From contig CANQTN010000011.1 in assembly GCA_947626815.1 (NCBI GenBank), positions 1 to 55,328 of the forward strand: a DNA stretch of 55,328 nt. The letters run 5' to 3'. The translations under genes were made by a program, and so were the position numbers. Numbering within the stretch: position 1 is the stretch's first letter; each line of letters begins with the position of its first letter. The notes under the pieces are model-generated. The model had not been told where the DNA came from. It saw only the letters and a list, made by a program, of their open reading frames with translations, and ran no database searches. This DNA is from an uncultured Clostridia bacterium. GTDB taxonomy: Bacteria; Bacillota; Clostridia; TANB77; CAG-508. Shown here in pieces: positions 18,895-26,469 of the stretch.

Positions 18895-19234
18895 CTATTG
18901 AACTCTATACTCATTTATATCTGGTCCTTTTACATCTTCATCAGTTATAGTATTAAATTTATATTCATAAGATGTAAATATTCTTGCTGTTATTGGATCT
19001 GTAAAGTCTGCATTATTTTTTTTTTGCAAAGTAATCTCTAATTTCTCCAACTGTTATTACTTTTCCATAAGGTATTTTCTTCATAATCTCATCATAAGCC
19101 ATTGGTGGTGCAAAATACATATTATCTCCACCATATTTTTTAATACTTGCCTCATCTGTGATTTTTACATATTTAGGCATATCTTTGCTATCTTTTAGCA
19201 TAGCATTAAAATCTTTTTTACTTTCATTTGCCAT
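18895..19234 (-). pseudogene. Truncated MGMT-like gene fused to the tail of a LolA-like gene
   Basis: From the ATG at 19234 the frame gives 73 residues (YFAPPMAYDEIMKKIPYGKV, TVGEIRDYFAKKK), matching the N-terminus of an alkyltransferase-like (MGMT-type DNA-binding) protein. It stops in a run of ten A (10 T on the plus strand, 19014-19023). Dropping one A continues NNADFTDPITARIFTS, still MGMT-like. The sequence then switches to YEYKFNTITDEDVKGPDINE, ending in YRVQ, the C-terminal signature of the LolA-like proteins at 20290, 26470 and 28014. It is a deletion fusion of two unrelated genes, with an extra slip in the poly-A tract. Confidence 0.8.
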
Positions 19235-19368
19235 AAAAAATTCCTCCTTCTACCTAAATTATATAAGATTATTTTATATATGCAATGAGGCAGTTTTATT
19301 TTTTATAAATATTTTTATAAAGATAACTTGTAAGTTGTCGCTCTGATAACAAAAATATACCCAAATAA

Positions 19369-19397
19369 TTGACAAATATAAAAAATGCGTATATAAT
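19369..19397 (+). promoter_or_regulatory. Strong promoter for antitoxin-like sRNA (locus 1)
   Basis: Perfect consensus: TTGACA (19369-19374), a 17-nt spacer, TATAAT (19392-19397). No gene lies downstream on this strand, only a ~90-nt transcript unit ending in a terminator. Confidence 0.9.
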
Positions 19398-19403
19398 AAA
19401 GAT

Positions 19404-19493
19404 AGAAAGTAAGTAGCCACAGACAATGTGCGTTACCTAAAAAGATTAGATAAACACCACACAGCTAGGCAAAGCTAAATGTGGTGTTTTTTT
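19404..19493 (+). ncRNA. Antitoxin-like small RNA (locus 1)
   Basis: A ~90-nt transcript is predicted from the consensus promoter to a terminator whose arms are AACACCACA (19454-19462) and TGTGGTGTT (19481-19489), followed by a T-run. Near its 5' end it carries the hairpin block CCACAGACAATGTG (19417-19430), which recurs in the RNA of the second locus at 40408-40420. It converges with the 36-residue hydrophobic ORF and shares its terminator hairpin. This is the layout of Fst/par-like type I toxin-antitoxin loci, in which the sRNA blocks toxin translation. The role is inferred; the elements are plainly visible. Confidence 0.72.
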
Positions 19494-19602
19494 ATTTTAT
19501 TTGACTATTAACCCATTGTATGTAAATAATACATAGCAAGGCTAAATTTATTGTTATTGAAATCATTAAACCTATTATTAGGAATGCAAAAATCTCTAAC
19601 AT
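19492..19602 (-). CDS. Short hydrophobic peptide, probable type I toxin
   Basis: A 36-residue ORF: MLEIFAF, a ~22-residue hydrophobic helix (LIIGLMISI and onward through LALLCIIYI), then the polar tail QWVNSQIK. It has a very strong ribosome site (AGGAGG) and, just upstream, a hairpin CTTGATT/AATCAAG that could hide it. The stop codon lies at the base of the terminator hairpin shared with the convergent sRNA. The size, single helix, long structured leader and convergent RNA fit type I membrane toxins. It does not closely resemble Fst, TxpA or BsrG as I know them, so it may be a new member. Confidence 0.7.
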   Translation of the reverse strand: MLEIFAFLIIGLMISITINLALLCIIYIQWVNSQIK

Positions 19603-19684
19603 AGCCTCACCTCCTGACTCTTGATTAGAAATCAAGGTAGAAGGTAACACACACACCTGCTTTAACTCACTTTCTATGCTTACT

Positions 19685-19712
19685 ACTATATTATATTTTT
19701 TATACTTTTCAA
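19685..19712 (-). promoter_or_regulatory. Promoter of the toxin mRNA (locus 1)
   Basis: On the minus strand: TTGAAA (19712-19707), a 16-nt spacer, TATAGT (19690-19685). Transcription would start near 19678, giving a leader of ~75 nt. Its first bases, ATAGAAAGTGAGT, nearly equal the start of the convergent sRNA, ATAGAAAGTAAGT. Confidence 0.6.
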
Positions 19713-19785
19713 TAGTAAAATATTATTTTTAACAAAAAATTACCATTTATCTTACTAACACAAATTGTAATTTTCTTATCTGTTT

Positions 19786-20265
19786 CTAAACAACCTCTTT
19801 TATCAAAGTATCTTTTACTTTATCATTTTTATCAAAAATAATTCTAAGTTCATAAAAATCTCTTTCCCCAAAAAATAAATAATCAGTTATTTTTCCCGCA
19901 TCGTAGTAATATACATCTTTTTCTTCTTTACCTCTTGGTTTTCCTAATAATTGAATAACTTGTTCTTTTGACAATCCTATAAGCCTTTTGCTATCGTTAA
20001 TTTCTTTCATTTCTGTATAGACTCTATCAGGTTTTGCACTTAAATATTTCGTAACTGAATATCCTAAATTTTTAGATACTACTATACAAAATATTATAAT
20101 AATTGCATATATTACAACTGTAAATTTATTATCTTTTTTAATTATTTTTTTTCTTATTAGCCCTATTATTATAATTATTATAGCACCTAATATGATACTT
20201 ATTATATATGGCAAGAATATAATACCAAAAATCCAAATATAAAGAAAAATATCTAACACTAACAT
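19786..20265 (-). CDS. Membrane-anchored BamE/SmpA-like domain protein (paralog 3)
   Basis: A 159-residue protein with two N-terminal membrane segments (about 3-37, and about 48-68 after KKIIKKD) and a C-terminal domain of ~75 residues: RLIGLSKEQVIQLLGKPR, YYYDAGKITDYLFFGERD and FYELRIIFDKNDKV. It belongs to the same family as 13565-14053 and the broken 15412-16024. It follows the LolA-like gene at 20290-20937 by 24 nt and probably shares its c-di-GMP-controlled transcript. GGAGG lies before the ATG. Function unknown; the domain probably faces the cell exterior. Confidence 0.78.
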   Translation of the reverse strand: MLVLDIFLYIWIFGIIFLPYIISIILGAIIIIIIGLIRKKIIKKDNKFTVVIYAIIIIFCIVVSKNLGYSVTKYLSAKPDRVYTEMKEINDSKRLIGLSKEQVIQLLGKPRGKEEKDVYYYDAGKITDYLFFGERDFYELRIIFDKNDKVKDTLIKEVV

Positions 20266-20289
20266 TTTTGGACCTCCACAAATTACTAT

Positions 20290-20937
20290 TTATCTAATTA
20301 AAGTATATTGACTTATATCTGGTTCTACAAAAATTGAATCATCTACATTATCAAATTCATATTCTTTTTCAGTTATTGTTTCTCCTTCTATGTCTTTTAT
20401 AAATAATCCTGTATCTTTTTCTATATAAGTTTCTGCTCCTTCAAAAGTTAAAGATGTTGATGACATAAAGCCTTTTATAATATAGCAATCTTTTCCGTTA
20501 TAATTAGTTGACTTTACACTTGCTAACATACTTCCTAGAAATGTTTGCCAATTATTTTCTATTTCTAAATGATTATAAATACCTATTGACATTATTGCTC
20601 CACTATTCAGTTGAGCTTTTTTTGTGTCTGGTGTTTGAGTAAATACATCTGTTTTTTCTCCATTATTATACATTGCTATTTTATTTATTGTACCATTTAG
20701 ATTTCTTTCTAAGAAAACAACTTGGTTGTTGTTTTTCCTATAATATTCCATTGTTATAGTCCCATCTTTAACTGTTGAGATAGATTTAGTATAATAATTT
20801 ACACTATCAGCATATTGTGAAATTTTATTTTGTAAGTCTGTAATTATCATATAGTTTCTAATTGTATGTACTAGAACGATTACTACTAAAATTGCTATTA
20901 TGATTCCTAAAACCATTAATATTTTTTTCATTTTCAT
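20290..20937 (-). CDS. Membrane-anchored LolA-like protein under a c-di-GMP riboswitch
   Basis: A 215-residue protein: one N-terminal membrane helix (about 5-27), then a beta-rich extracytoplasmic domain. Alternating strands such as GTITMEYYRKNNNQVVFLER, CYIIKGF, TYIEKDTGLFIKDIEG and a final DDSIFVEPDISQYTL suggest a LolA/LppX-like fold. Relatives in this window are 28014-28652, the C-terminal part of the anti-sigma gene 26470-27339, and a relic at 18895. Function unknown. Expression is evidently tied to c-di-GMP, which in Clostridia usually controls motility, adhesion and surface proteins. Confidence 0.78.
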   Translation of the reverse strand: MKMKKILMVLGIIIAILVVIVLVHTIRNYMIITDLQNKISQYADSVNYYTKSISTVKDGTITMEYYRKNNNQVVFLERNLNGTINKIAMYNNGEKTDVFTQTPDTKKAQLNSGAIMSIGIYNHLEIENNWQTFLGSMLASVKSTNYNGKDCYIIKGFMSSTSLTFEGAETYIEKDTGLFIKDIEGETITEKEYEFDNVDDSIFVEPDISQYTLIR

Positions 20938-20946
20938 ATAAAAAAA

Positions 20947-21050
20947 CCTCCCTTATTTTATTTTGGAAGGCAACCTAGCTATCATGAATTCATTTTTGAA
21001 CTTTTAGACCTATGGCTTTGCGTCATAAACTTTCGTTTATTTTGCTTTTT
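20947..21050 (-). promoter_or_regulatory. Cyclic di-GMP-I (GEMM-I) riboswitch
   Basis: On the minus strand the leader shows GCAAAA, a hairpin ATAAAC-GAAA-GTTTAT with GAAA tetraloop, the signature GACGCAAAGCC, AUAGGUCUAAAAG (tetraloop-receptor region) and the 3' GAUAGCUAGGUUGCC. These appear in the order and spacing of the c-di-GMP-I aptamer. Directly after comes CCTTCC (20970-20965), which can pair with GGGAGG (20952-20947), the ribosome site of the 20290-20937 gene, followed by seven T. The expression platform may thus act by terminator or ribosome-site masking. The on/off direction is not clear. Confidence 0.9.
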
Positions 21051-21063
21051 ACTTTACATATTA

Positions 21064-21092
21064 ATTTTACCATATTTTTTAAAAAAAGTCAA
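21064..21092 (-). promoter_or_regulatory. Promoter of the riboswitch operon
   Basis: TTGACT (21092-21087), a 17-nt spacer, TAAAAT (21069-21064) on the minus strand, about 10-20 nt before the riboswitch aptamer. Confidence 0.75.
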
Positions 21093-21128
21093 AATTTTCA
21101 CTTACTTTGCAACTTTTCATTATTTATT

Positions 21129-21266
21129 CTATATTATGCTCCTTACAAATTTATTTGCTAGTGCTGTAATTTCTTTATATAATTTTTCAGCAGATTTTAA
21201 ATTAGTGTCATACCTAACTATTGCAGGTATTATTGCATAATAATTTGGTTGTTCTCTTTTGCTCAT
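21129..21266 (-). pseudogene. Truncated phage/plasmid replication HTH protein
   Basis: A 45-residue frame with a strong ribosome site (AAGGAGG) starting MSKREQPNYYAIIPA, then VRYDTNLKSAEKLYKEITAL. This is the N-terminus of helix-turn-helix replisome-organiser proteins of clostridial phages and plasmids, normally 200 or more residues. After ALANKF the sequence ends in VRSII and a stop, so only the start remains. It is a mobile-element relic close to the tRNA gene. Confidence 0.65.
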
Positions 21267-21370
21267 ATTATGCACCTCCTTATTTTCAAATTTTGCTGAA
21301 GGGCAAAAAAATGAACTTATACAAGCAACCATAAAAAATAATGGGGTAAAAATGAGGAAAATTTAAAAAT

Positions 21371-21403
21371 ACTGTAAGTTTTCATTTTCTGAAACCTTAC
21401 AGT
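21371..21403 (-). terminator. Terminator of tRNA-fMet
   Basis: ACTGTAAG (21371-21378) pairs with CTTACAGT (21396-21403). On the minus strand it is followed by ATTTTTAAATTTT, 12 nt after the tRNA 3' end. Confidence 0.8.
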
Positions 21404-21414
21404 ATCAACAGTTT

Positions 21415-21490
21415 TGGTTGCGGGAGATGGACTCGAACCATCGACCTCAGGGTTATGAGCCCTGCGAGCTGCCAACTGCTCCACCCCGCG
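21415..21490 (-). tRNA. Initiator tRNA-fMet (CAT)
   Basis: A 76-nt cloverleaf on the minus strand: acceptor CGCGGGG with an unpaired first base (C1 against A72), a G-rich D arm, anticodon arm GGGCTCATAACCC with anticodon CAT and the three G-C pairs typical of initiators, T arm GGTTCGAGTCC, and an encoded CCA end. The C1:A72 mismatch and GGG/CCC stem mark it as the initiator rather than the elongator. Confidence 0.96.
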
Positions 21491-21510
21491 ATATTTAGTT
21501 AACATTTATA

Positions 21511-21539
21511 ATTTTACTACTAAAGACTTATGATGTCAA
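21511..21539 (-). promoter_or_regulatory. tRNA-fMet promoter
   Basis: TTGACA (21539-21534), a 17-nt spacer, TAAAAT (21516-21511) on the minus strand, about 20 nt before the tRNA. Confidence 0.85.
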
Positions 21540-21589
21540 GTGCTTTATTATATATTATATGAAAAATTTTATAAAAAATACCTATATGC

Positions 21590-21698
21590 GAAAAATTTTA
21601 TAATAAATTATGAAATTTTATTAACAATCTGTACTTTGCTGGTCCCCCCGAATTGTTACTGCATAAATAATATATTATCTTTGACCAGTGAACTGTGA
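21590..21698 (+). repeat. MITE-like palindromic element, half copy (A)
   Basis: This stretch matches the right half of the complete repeat at 35773-35982: the AT palindrome, the GGTCCCCCCGAATTGTTACT block, then ATAAATAATATATTATCTTT and GACC. The left arm is missing. The right end is shortened, GACCAGTGAACTGTGAC replacing the longer GACCATTTGTACC type end. It accounts for most of the 326-nt gap between tRNA-fMet and metA; a metA promoter lies to its right. Confidence 0.85.
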
Positions 21699-21728
21699 CA
21701 TTAAAATAATAATATTAGTTAAAAATAC

Positions 21729-21757
21729 TTGTATTGTTCTTCAATTAATGGTAAAAT
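21729..21757 (+). promoter_or_regulatory. Probable metA promoter
   Basis: TTGTAT (21729-21734), a 17-nt spacer, TAAAAT (21752-21757), about 60 nt before the metA start. No SAM riboswitch or T-box is visible in the leader. Confidence 0.6.
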
Positions 21758-21816
21758 ATAGTAGATAAAGATATATAATTATATATTTTTGATATAAAAA
21801 TTATATGGTGATAAAA

Positions 21817-22686
21817 ATGCCAATTATTACTAAAAAAGGTTTGGCTGCAAACCAAATTTTAAAAGAAGAACATATTCAAATGATAGAAGAAGAATGTAAT
21901 ACATCAAATGATTTTTTAGAAATAGGAATTTTAAATCTTATGCCAAAAAAGCAAGATACAGAAATTCAACTATTAAGAGAATTATCTAGTGCAAATAAGC
22001 TAATAAAAGTTACATTTTTAAATGTAGTATCTTATACTTCTAAAACCACTAACCCAGAATATCTTGAAAAATTTTATTCTACTTTTAATGAAGTAAAAAA
22101 TAAAAAATTTGATGGTTTTATAATAACTGGGGCACCTGTTGAGCAAATGGATTTTAGTGAAGTTGATTATTGGAATGAACTTACTACAATTATGGAGTGG
22201 ACTAAAACTCACTCTAAAACAACTTTATATATTTGTTGGGGGGCACAAGCAGGTTTATTTTATAATTATGGCATTCCAAAACATCTATTACCACATAAAA
22301 TGTTTGGAATATTTGAACATAAAATTTTGGATGAAAATACTCCATTATTAAAAGGTATGTCACAAAATTTTAAAGCTCCTCATTCTAGACATACTGAAAT
22401 TTTTGAAAATGATATTTTAAAAAATCCTAATTTAACTTTAGCAGCAAAATCAGATGATGCTGGTGTCTTTATTGTAGAAAATAAAGCTAAAACTCAAGTT
22501 TTTGTTACTGGTCATTTAGAATATGACTTAAATACATTAGATAACGAATATAAGAGAGATTTATCAAGTGGTTTAGATATTCAAGAACCTAAAAACTATT
22601 ATAAAAATAACATTCCTGAATTTTCATGGAAAGAAAATGGATTCAAATTTTATTCAAATTGGGTAAATGAATATGTATCAAAATAA
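21817..22686 (+). CDS. metA: Homoserine O-acetyltransferase (MetA type)
   Basis: A 289-residue MetA making O-acylhomoserine for methionine synthesis. It shows FLEIGILNLMP near the N-terminus, the catalytic Cys in ICWGAQAG, and His/Glu in TGHLEYD. The motif ITGAPVEQ has Glu at the position known (B. cereus work, Glu111) to select acetyl-CoA over succinyl-CoA, so acetyl transfer is expected. An ATG at 21805 is also in frame, but GGTGAT lies 6 nt before the ATG at 21817 and MPI is the usual family start. Monocistronic: own promoter, and a terminator after the stop. Confidence 0.93.
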   Translation: MPIITKKGLAANQILKEEHIQMIEEECNTSNDFLEIGILNLMPKKQDTEIQLLRELSSANKLIKVTFLNVVSYTSKTTNPEYLEKFYSTFNEVKNKKFDGFIITGAPVEQMDFSEVDYWNELTTIMEWTKTHSKTTLYICWGAQAGLFYNYGIPKHLLPHKMFGIFEHKILDENTPLLKGMSQNFKAPHSRHTEIFENDILKNPNLTLAAKSDDAGVFIVENKAKTQVFVTGHLEYDLNTLDNEYKRDLSSGLDIQEPKNYYKNNIPEFSWKENGFKFYSNWVNEYVSK

Positions 22687-22697
22687 TAAGAAAATGG

Positions 22698-22742
22698 AAC
22701 TAAGATTTTCTATGTAATAAATTTATTTAGAAAATCTTAGTT
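22698..22742. terminator. Bidirectional terminator between metA and comEA
   Basis: AACTAAGATTTTCTA pairs with TAGAAAATCTTAGTT, followed by TTATTTTAT on the plus strand and AT-rich sequence on the minus strand. It serves two convergent genes. Confidence 0.85.
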
Positions 22743-22750
22743 TTATTTTA

Positions 22751-23417
22751 TCATTTTACTGTTATATTGTTTTTTATTTTTTCAAACTTATTTTCTCCTA
22801 TTCCACTTACTTGTTTAATATCTTCTATGGTTTTAAATTTTCCATTTTCTTCTCTATAATTAATAATTTTAGTTGCTGTTGTTGGTCCTATGCCAGGTAA
22901 AGTTTCTAATTGCTCTATATTTGCTGTATTTATATTTATTTTTTCATTTTTGTTTTTTTTTACATTTGAACTATTGCTTAGTTTGTCATTAACTAGGCCA
23001 CTTGAAGATGTTAAATATTCATTGTTTGCATTTTCTTTACTGTTGTTTTCTTCATTTTCCTTGATTGTTGGAATATATATTTTCATTCCGTCTTCTAATT
23101 TGTAAGCTAAATTTATATCTTTTAAATATGCTTCTTGTGTAGTTCCACCGTGCTTTATTTATTGCATCTGACATTCTACTTCCCATTTCTAATTCTACTA
23201 CTCCTTCTTTATTTACTGCCCCTGATACATGTACAAAAATCGTATTATTAAAATTTTCTTTGTTTTGTTCTTCTGTTATATTTTGTATTTCTAAATTGTT
23301 TTCTAAATTTATTTCTGTTTTTTCATCTTTTGCATATATATAGTAAAAAATGCATCCTATTATTATTATTATTGTTATTACTAACATTATTTTTTGTTTT
23401 TTATTTAAATTATACAT
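22751..23417 (-). pseudogene. comEA: comEA-like DNA-binding protein, frameshifted
   Basis: The two parts together form a normal ComEA (about 220 residues): N-terminal membrane helix (about 10-28), SLBB-type domain (FVHVSGAVNKEGVVELEMG) and, after a linker, the helix-hairpin-helix domain (INTANIEQLETLPGIGPTTA, QVSGIGENKFEKI). One extra base near 23148-23152 (in CCACCGTGC) breaks the frame after DAINKA; removing it restores GGTTQEAYLKDINLAYKLED. ComEA binds incoming DNA outside the membrane in competence. Natural mutation or an assembly error are both possible. Confidence 0.88.
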
Positions 23418-23499
23418 AAATACCTCCTTTATTTTGTTGAATTTTGTTGAATTTTTTATAAAAATAGGTTATGATATTATAAATTGGGAGAATGATAAA

Positions 23500-24738
23500 A
23501 TGAAATTTAAAAAATTAGTTATATTATTGCAATTAATTACTTTGATATTTATTATAAATGTGCCTTTGGCCTTTGCTGCAAATGATGAACCTTCTTTAAC
23601 TGCAAAAGCTGCTCTTTTGATTGATACTAATACAGGCAAGATTTTATACAGTAAAAATGAAGATAAAAAATTGTATCCTGCAAGTACAACTAAAATTTTA
23701 ACTGCTATTCTTACTTTAGAAAATTGTAAGCTAAATGATGTTGTGACTGTAGAATCTGATATAGACTCTACTATTCCTTATGGCTATACTACTGTTGAGT
23801 TACAAATTGGAGAAAAATTTACTGTTGAACAATTGCTAGAGCTTTTAATGGTTCATTCTGCAAATGATGTTGCTAACCTTCTTGCTATTCATGTTGGTGG
23901 TTCAGTTGAAAGTTTTGCTTCTATGATGAATACCAAAGTTTATGAGCTAGGTTTGTCTAATACTCATTTTACTAATCCATCTGGAATTCATGATGATAAT
24001 CATTATACAACTGCTCGTGATTTAGCTACTATTATGCAATATTGTATAAAAAATGAAGATTTTAGAAGATTTTCTGGTATGGCTTCTTGTGCTTTACCTG
24101 CTACTAACAAACATGATTCTAGAAATTATGAATCTACAAATAAATTAATTGTTCCAAATGATTCAAATTATTATTCTTATGTTACTTGTGGTAAAACAGG
24201 CTATACTACTGAATCTGGTGAATGTTTAGTTTCTTGTGCTTATAAAAATGATTTGGAATTTCTTTGTGTTGTTTTAGGTGGTGATACTATAAATGGAGTT
24301 TCTACTAGATTTAGTGAAACTAAAAGTTTATATGAATATGGATATAATAATTTTTCTATTAAAAATATAATAAATCAAAATGATTTCGTTAAACAGATAA
24401 AAATTAAAAATGGTACAATTAATACTAGAGATTTAAATTTATTATCTAATGGTTCAATTAATAAATTGTTGCCTAATTCTGTTTCTGTAGATGATTTAGA
24501 ATATAACATAAATTTGAATAAAAATATTTCCGCTCCTATTAAGCAAGATGATGTTTTAGGGAATATTTCTTATGTGATTGATAATGAAGAATATAAAATT
24601 GATTTAATAGCTTCTCATTCTGTTGAAAAGTCTCATTTAGTTTTTTATGTTATGGAAATTTTAATTGGATTAGCACTTGTTATTGTTGTTGTTTTGATAT
24701 TGCATAATAGAAAAAAAGCTAAGTTAGATTCAGAATAA
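23500..24738 (+). CDS. D-alanyl-D-alanine carboxypeptidase (PBP5-like)
   Basis: A 412-residue low-molecular-weight penicillin-binding protein. A signal peptide (about 1-26, ending AFAA) is followed by a serine peptidase domain with the three motifs STTK (SxxK, in PASTTKILT), SAND (SxN) and KTG (CGKTGYT). A PBP5-type C-terminal domain (about 290-370) and a C-terminal membrane helix (about 378-400) end the protein. It trims the terminal D-Ala of peptidoglycan stem peptides outside the cell. The start is the ATG at 23500, with GGGAG 11 nt upstream; longer in-frame extensions lack a ribosome site. It is divergent from comEA. Confidence 0.95.
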   Translation: MKFKKLVILLQLITLIFIINVPLAFAANDEPSLTAKAALLIDTNTGKILYSKNEDKKLYPASTTKILTAILTLENCKLNDVVTVESDIDSTIPYGYTTVELQIGEKFTVEQLLELLMVHSANDVANLLAIHVGGSVESFASMMNTKVYELGLSNTHFTNPSGIHDDNHYTTARDLATIMQYCIKNEDFRRFSGMASCALPATNKHDSRNYESTNKLIVPNDSNYYSYVTCGKTGYTTESGECLVSCAYKNDLEFLCVVLGGDTINGVSTRFSETKSLYEYGYNNFSIKNIINQNDFVKQIKIKNGTINTRDLNLLSNGSINKLLPNSVSVDDLEYNINLNKNISAPIKQDDVLGNISYVIDNEEYKIDLIASHSVEKSHLVFYVMEILIGLALVIVVVLILHNRKKAKLDSE

Positions 24739-24827
24739 AAAATGAAATTAATTTTTGTTTTCTATATTAAATTTATTATTGATATTTTTCTTTGAATATA
24801 AAAGTGTATTAGATAAATTAATTTTTT

Positions 24828-24858
24828 CCACGAAAAATTGCTTAGCAATTTTTCGTGG
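24828..24858. terminator. Bidirectional terminator
   Basis: A perfect stem, CCACGAAAAATTGC/GCAATTTTTCGTGG, with a 3-nt loop. T-runs flank it in both directions. It separates the convergent carboxypeptidase and LCP genes. Confidence 0.93.
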
Positions 24859-24868
24859 TTTTTTTAGT

Positions 24869-26233
24869 TTATTGATAATCTTTCCCTATAATAATTGTTG
24901 CATCTACTTTGCTTGAACTTGATTCACTTGATGATATCTCCCCTGCTCCAATTACATCTTTCATGTTTTTTAATAATGTACTATTAACATCTCTTTTGTT
25001 TACTATAGTTGTTTTTGTTGTAACATTTGTGCTTCCTGTTCTCGTAACTTTATATCCTGCTCCTTCTAATTGATTAACAACTTTTTGTAATTTATTGCTT
25101 TCTCCACTACCATTTAATACTTCTATTTTTAATTCTTTTTTGTTTGTACTATTTATTGATACTTGGTTTCCAGTTGTAGTTGTGTTACTGTCTATTCCTT
25201 CTTCTGTAGATTCTAATTGTTGTTCTATATCTCTGTCAAAAAATAGTTCTTGTACTAATGCTTCTGTTTCAATTTTGTTATGTATAAATATCCATACACC
25301 ACTTGGATTCTCATTTGTATTTGTTCCTGGTAATGTTGCTGTTAGTAAGTTTTCTGTGTTAAATTCTACTACATAAGGTATATAATCTTTTGCTACATTG
25401 AAGTCTATATTTGTTATTACATATTCTTTTGCTATGTCTAATATTTGTTTTATGTTAAGTATGTTGTCTGGTTTCGCAGTTTGTTTTAAAACTTGCATAA
25501 TAAATTCTCTTTGTGTTCTCATTCTTCCTGCATCATTATCCCCATATTCTTCTGGATAGCTAGTTCCATTGTTGTTATGTCTAAAACGAACTACTTGCTC
25601 AGCAGTGTCTCCATTTAATACTTGTTCTCCTGCTTTTAAGTGAATATGTAAATTTTGTGTTGGATCATCATAGTCCATGTCTATAGGAACATTAAAGGTT
25701 ACTCCTCCTATTACATCTACTAATTTGATTAATGCTTCTGTTTTTACTACTACATAATATTCAATATTAAGTCCTGTAATTTCGTTTATTGCTTCTAATG
25801 TTTCATCTGGTCTGTGTTTTCTGCTATATAACGAATTTATTTTTTCATATGCTGTTGCTTTTTTAGGATTTTTTCCTGTGTAGGTATCTCTTGGTATTGA
25901 TAATAGTGTTGCTTTTTGTGTATTCGGATTATATGATGCTACCATAATAGTATCTGTTAGGTCTACTTCTTCTTGATCTGTGCTTATTCCTAATATTAAA
26001 ACTCTAAATTCTCCTAAATTTTTCTTTGTGTTCTCATCATGGCCCATAGCTGTTGCTAAAATTCCTGAAACTCCGCCTCCATTTACATGTACTCTATAAG
26101 CAAATATGCCAGCTGCAATTGCTAATATTAAAAATATCATTAGTAGTACTTTTTTCCATGTTTTTACTTTTGTTTTTTTATTTCTCTTTTTTATTTCTTT
26201 TTTCTTATTTTCTCTGATTTGTTTTTTTTCCAA
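24869..26233 (-). CDS. LytR-CpsA-Psr (LCP) family glycopolymer transferase
   Basis: An LCP enzyme of about 454 residues that attaches wall teichoic acid-like or capsular polymers to peptidoglycan. It has a basic N-terminus, one membrane helix (about 28-48), the LCP domain with the conserved sequence LSIPRDTYT, a conserved Arg region (VRFRHNN, RMRTQREF), and a C-terminal LytR_C domain (about 365-450, IEVLNGSGESNKLQKV). A GTG at 26242 overlaps AGGAG; the TTG at 26233 lies 8 nt after AGGAG, and I prefer it. Single gene with its own terminator. Confidence 0.93.
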   Translation of the reverse strand: MEKKQIRENKKKEIKKRNKKTKVKTWKKVLLMIFLILAIAAGIFAYRVHVNGGGVSGILATAMGHDENTKKNLGEFRVLILGISTDQEEVDLTDTIMVASYNPNTQKATLLSIPRDTYTGKNPKKATAYEKINSLYSRKHRPDETLEAINEITGLNIEYYVVVKTEALIKLVDVIGGVTFNVPIDMDYDDPTQNLHIHLKAGEQVLNGDTAEQVVRFRHNNNGTSYPEEYGDNDAGRMRTQREFIMQVLKQTAKPDNILNIKQILDIAKEYVITNIDFNVAKDYIPYVVEFNTENLLTATLPGTNTNENPSGVWIFIHNKIETEALVQELFFDRDIEQQLESTEEGIDSNTTTTGNQVSINSTNKKELKIEVLNGSGESNKLQKVVNQLEGAGYKVTRTGSTNVTTKTTIVNKRDVNSTLLKNMKDVIGAGEISSSESSSSKVDATIIIGKDYQ

Positions 26234-26427
26234 TTTTTTCACTCCTAAAGCTTTATGCTATTAGTATAGCAAAATTACTTTTAAAAATCAACAAATATTA
26301 CTATTTTAATAAAAAAAATGCTGTGATTTTTGTTAGATTATTGCTTTTCTTTAAATTTTATTAGCTTGATAATTACCTATACAAATATTATTTTAGTTTT
26401 AACATAAATGCAATTTACATTAAAATT

Positions 26428-26454
26428 AGAAAGGATTATCTTGCAATCCTTTCT
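26428..26454 (-). terminator. Terminator of sigma/anti-sigma operon
   Basis: AGAAAGGATT pairs with AATCCTTTCT, then AATTTTAATG on the minus strand. It lies 16 nt after the anti-sigma stop. Confidence 0.65.
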
Positions 26455-26469
26455 TTCCTATCTTGTTTA

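Noticed and set aside
21699..21816. SAM riboswitch or T-box before metA
   Set aside because: No kink-turn or T-box sequence is visible; the region is short and partly repeat-derived.
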